From positions 1 through 9,190 of the forward strand of contig CADBRY010000023.1 in assembly GCA_902797195.1 (NCBI GenBank): DNA of 9,190 nt, in the 5' to 3' direction. The number at the start of each line of letters is the position of its first letter. Position 1 is the first letter of the stretch. The notes beneath the pieces were generated by a model. That model saw only the letters and a program-made list of their open reading frames with translations. It made no database searches and was not told the origin of the DNA. This document shows, piece by piece, positions 7,452 through 9,190 of this stretch. This DNA is from an uncultured Eubacteriales bacterium (lineage in GTDB: Bacteria > Bacillota > Clostridia > Peptostreptococcales > Anaerovoracaceae). Position numbers and translations under genes: made by a program.

Positions 7452-8116
7452 ATTACATATATGGCTCTCAGCCCATCCTTGACGCCTATTTTCTTCCCAT
7501 CCTTCATGCTTCTTGGGTCGTAGGAAATCGGGACCTCCATTATCCTGATCCCTTTTTTTGAGATCTTAGCGGTGATCTCCGGCTCAAATCCGAACCGGTT
7601 CTCCTCTATCTCGATGGACTGTATTATATCTCTTCTGAACGCCTTGTAGCACGTTTCCATGTCTGTAAGCTTCTGATGCGTGAATCCATTTGACAGTGCT
7701 GTGAGCATTTGATTCGCGAGTCTGTTTACCAAATAGCCCTTTCTCCTTTGTTTCAGGAATCTTGATCCGTAAACCACATCCGCTTTACCATCAAATATCG
7801 GATCGACGACCCTAGGATAATCTCCGGGATCGTATTCCATGTCTGCGTCCTGTATTATCACCACTTCTCCCGTGGCATGTCTGAATCCTGTTCTGAGTGA
7901 AGCGCCTTTTCCCTGATTCGTCCTGTGATATATTATCCTGCTCACCAATGGTTCGATCTCATTTTTCAGCACTGATCTGGTTCCATCCGTAGAGCAGTCA
8001 TCTACGATTATCAGCTCTTTGTCCTCTATTGGTGAAGCCAGAACCGCATCGACTATGGCGCGTATATTCTCTTTCTCATTATAGCATGGTATCACTATGC
8101 TTAGTTTTCTGTTCAC
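7436..8116 (-). CDS. GT2 glycosyltransferase, DPM1/GtrB-like (polyprenyl-phosphate sugar loading)
   Basis: This GT-A enzyme of the dolichyl-phosphate mannose synthase-like branch of family 2 probably transfers a sugar from a nucleotide donor to undecaprenyl phosphate at the inner face of the membrane. From the GTG start it has 226 residues. Motifs: LSIVIPCYNEKENI, IIVDDCSTDGT, NQGKGASLRTGF, the QDADMEYDP metal-binding site, VVYGSRF, TDMETCYKAFRRD and NRFGFEPEI. It ends soon after KKIGVKDG, with no C-terminal membrane helices, like GtrB-type enzymes that work with a separate GtrA. I chose GTG 8116 because AGAGGAG (8133-8127) lies 10 nt before it; the longer TTG start at 8125 would leave a 1-nt gap. 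The donor cannot be read from sequence; UDP-xylose, UDP-glucuronate and UDP-glucose are all candidates. Confidence 0.9.
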   Translation of the reverse strand: MNRKLSIVIPCYNEKENIRAIVDAVLASPIEDKELIIVDDCSTDGTRSVLKNEIEPLVSRIIYHRTNQGKGASLRTGFRHATGEVVIIQDADMEYDPGDYPRVVDPIFDGKADVVYGSRFLKQRRKGYLVNRLANQMLTALSNGFTHQKLTDMETCYKAFRRDIIQSIEIEENRFGFEPEITAKISKKGIRIMEVPISYDPRSMKDGKKIGVKDGLRAIYVICRYH

Positions 8117-8121
8117 AGCTG

Positions 8122-8593
8122 TCAATCTCCTCTATCATCTCTTCCGCTTCCTATCATTTTATTCGTAACTGAATCTTCGTATATGCGGTGAGCCATCATG
8201 GCCTGCGGTATATAAACAAAACTGCCGTTCATGATAGGCCGTGAAGACTATCATCGGATCGTCAGATGAGTTGGCGTGCTTCAATATCTCTTTCAGATAA
8301 TCGGGATAATAAATGTCATACTGATGCGCCAGTGTCACCAACTTTGCATCAGTTTGTTCGTACGCGAAATTCCAGTCGTCATCTATGCCTTTTGCATCCC
8401 TGTGCACGACAAGGGGCAGATCGTATTTTTCTGTGAGATCTGCTATATGTTCATTGGGAGTTGATGTGAAGATAATGATCCTGCTCCTGGCGCTTTGGTT
8501 TAAAAGTGAGTCTATGCACTGTTCCAGAAATATGTTTTCACCATATGCGCATAGTGCGAATGCATGGTCTTCTGCGCTGTAACTACTAACCAT
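8122..8593 (-). pseudogene. Decayed GT2 glycosyltransferase (internal deletion and frameshift)
   Basis: The first part, from ATG 8593 (2 nt after the rfbC stop), encodes 144 residues ending at TAA 8161-8159. It looks like the N-terminal half of a GT2 family of about 280-300 residues: FALCAYGENIFLEQCIDSLL, IIIFTSTPNEHI, DDDWNFAYEQ and a spoiled metal site, AHQYDIY (Tyr92 where family members have Asp). From about residue 122 the frame stops making sense. Shifting by one base at about 8230 gives SFVYIPQAMMAHRIYEDSVT then NKMIG, which resembles the C-terminal segment of the same family ('MxHRIxEDSxT'). About 100 residues between the two parts are absent. The second frame ends at TGA 8124-8122, overlapping the possible TTG start of the next gene. 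I infer an inactive remnant. The N-terminal piece may still be translated. Confidence 0.72.
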
Positions 8594-8595
8594 GT

Positions 8596-9168
8596 CTAAA
8601 GCCTCGGAAGATTTATGTCCTTCTCCGAGAGTATGAGCTCTGTTCCGTCCTGAAGGCCCGCTGTTCCGTTTTTCAGCTGGATAACCGGCCACTCTATCCC
8701 AACAGTCGGGTCATTCCAGACAAAACCTCCTTCATCATCCGGATGATAATAATCATCACATTTGTAATTGAATTCAGCGTAATCGCTCAATGTAAGAAAT
8801 CCATGTGCAAACCCCTTGGGAACGAGCATTTGTCTGGCGTTATCGGCGCTGAGTATCTCTCCATGCCAACTGCCGTATGTCGAAGAGCCATCCCTGAGAT
8901 CCACAACAACGTCAAATTCCACTCCTCTTGTGACCCTGATGAGTTTGGCCTGGGGATAGTTCCTCTGAAAGTGCATTCCCCTTAAAACACCTTTTGTTGA
9001 AAGTGATTGATTGTCCTGCACAAATGAGTAATCCTGTCCTTCGGCAAGGAGGTCTGCCCGGTTATAGATCTCCATAAACCAACCCCTGCTGTCACCGTAT
9101 CTGTGAGGCGTGATCACGTGAAGTCCCTTTATGTCTCCTCTATCTCTTTCGATGATGATCTTTCCCAT
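8596..9168 (-). CDS. rfbC: dTDP-4-dehydrorhamnose 3,5-epimerase
   Basis: This cupin-fold enzyme (190 aa) epimerises dTDP-4-keto-6-deoxyglucose at C3 and C5 in the cytoplasm, the third step to dTDP-L-rhamnose. It has GDSRGWFMEIYN, QDNQSLSTKGVLRGMHFQ with the catalytic base His66, DVVVDLRDGSSTYG, VPKGFAHGFLTLSD, and EFNYKCDDYY with the conserved proton-donor tyrosine (Y135 is the likely one). The C-terminal WNDPTVGIEWP and LSEKD are also usual. The length matches the family (180-200). The start at ATG 9168 is preceded by GGAGGG at a spacing of 5 nt. It is the first complete gene of the - strand run, and rfbA and rfbB are expected to precede it beyond the window. Confidence 0.97.
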   Translation of the reverse strand: MGKIIIERDRGDIKGLHVITPHRYGDSRGWFMEIYNRADLLAEGQDYSFVQDNQSLSTKGVLRGMHFQRNYPQAKLIRVTRGVEFDVVVDLRDGSSTYGSWHGEILSADNARQMLVPKGFAHGFLTLSDYAEFNYKCDDYYHPDDEGGFVWNDPTVGIEWPVIQLKNGTAGLQDGTELILSEKDINLPRL

Positions 9169-9173
9169 TCGTT

Positions 9174-9179
9174 CCCTCC
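9174..9179 (-). promoter_or_regulatory. Ribosome binding site of rfbC
   Basis: GGAGGG on the - strand, 5 nt upstream of the rfbC ATG. It fixes the start at 9168. No stop codon of an upstream gene or promoter can be seen in the remaining 11 bases. Confidence 0.7.
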
Positions 9180-9190
9180 ATTGCCTTTAA

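Noticed and set aside
8594..8692. Longer start (8692) for the GT2 remnant
   Set aside because: It would overlap the conserved end of rfbC by 97 nt; ATG 8593 lies just after the rfbC stop and gives the normal GT2 N-terminus.

Overview
The window is 9.2 kb of a low-to-mid G+C Gram-positive-like (probably Clostridia/Firmicutes) chromosome. That assignment is an inference. It rests on Shine-Dalgarno sites such as AGAGGAG and GGAGGG, use of TTG and GTG starts, a rhamnose pathway combined with a membrane glycosylation module, and a MazG-like/XRE pair. No RNA gene, IS element or CRISPR array was found.

Layout. At the left edge, on the + strand, is the 3' part of a PLP-dependent threonine/serine dehydratase-type gene, running off the window (to 932). 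Everything else is on the - strand and is read from right to left. In transcription order: rfbC (dTDP-4-dehydrorhamnose 3,5-epimerase), a decayed GT2 glycosyltransferase, an intact DPM1/GtrB-like GT2, a GtrA-family membrane protein, UDP-glucose 6-dehydrogenase, UDP-glucuronate decarboxylase (UDP-xylose synthase), a ~727-residue polytopic membrane protein that looks like a GT-C glycosyltransferase, a short gap with a possible glycosyltransferase scrap, rfbD (dTDP-4-dehydrorhamnose reductase), a 5'-truncated MazG-like remnant, and a small XRE regulator. A hairpin followed by a T tract at 931-970 probably ends this strand's transcript, just against the convergent dehydratase.

How the genes fit together. 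rfbC and rfbD supply the last two steps to dTDP-L-rhamnose; rfbA and rfbB are not in the window and would be expected beyond the right edge. Ugd and the decarboxylase convert UDP-glucose to UDP-glucuronate and then UDP-xylose. The GT2, the GtrA protein and the polytopic protein have the make-up of a three-component system: load a sugar on undecaprenyl phosphate, flip it, then transfer it outside the membrane. Because ugd and the decarboxylase lie inside this tightly packed block, I infer that a xylose (or glucuronate) decoration is added to a rhamnose-containing wall polysaccharide.

The most notable structure is that this five-gene block sits between rfbC and rfbD with damaged genes at its edges: a GT2 with an internal deletion and frameshift on the rfbC side, and a possible glycosyltransferase scrap on the rfbD side. 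rfbD itself abuts a MazG-like gene that has lost its 5' half. This looks like a locus built by repeated cassette exchange.
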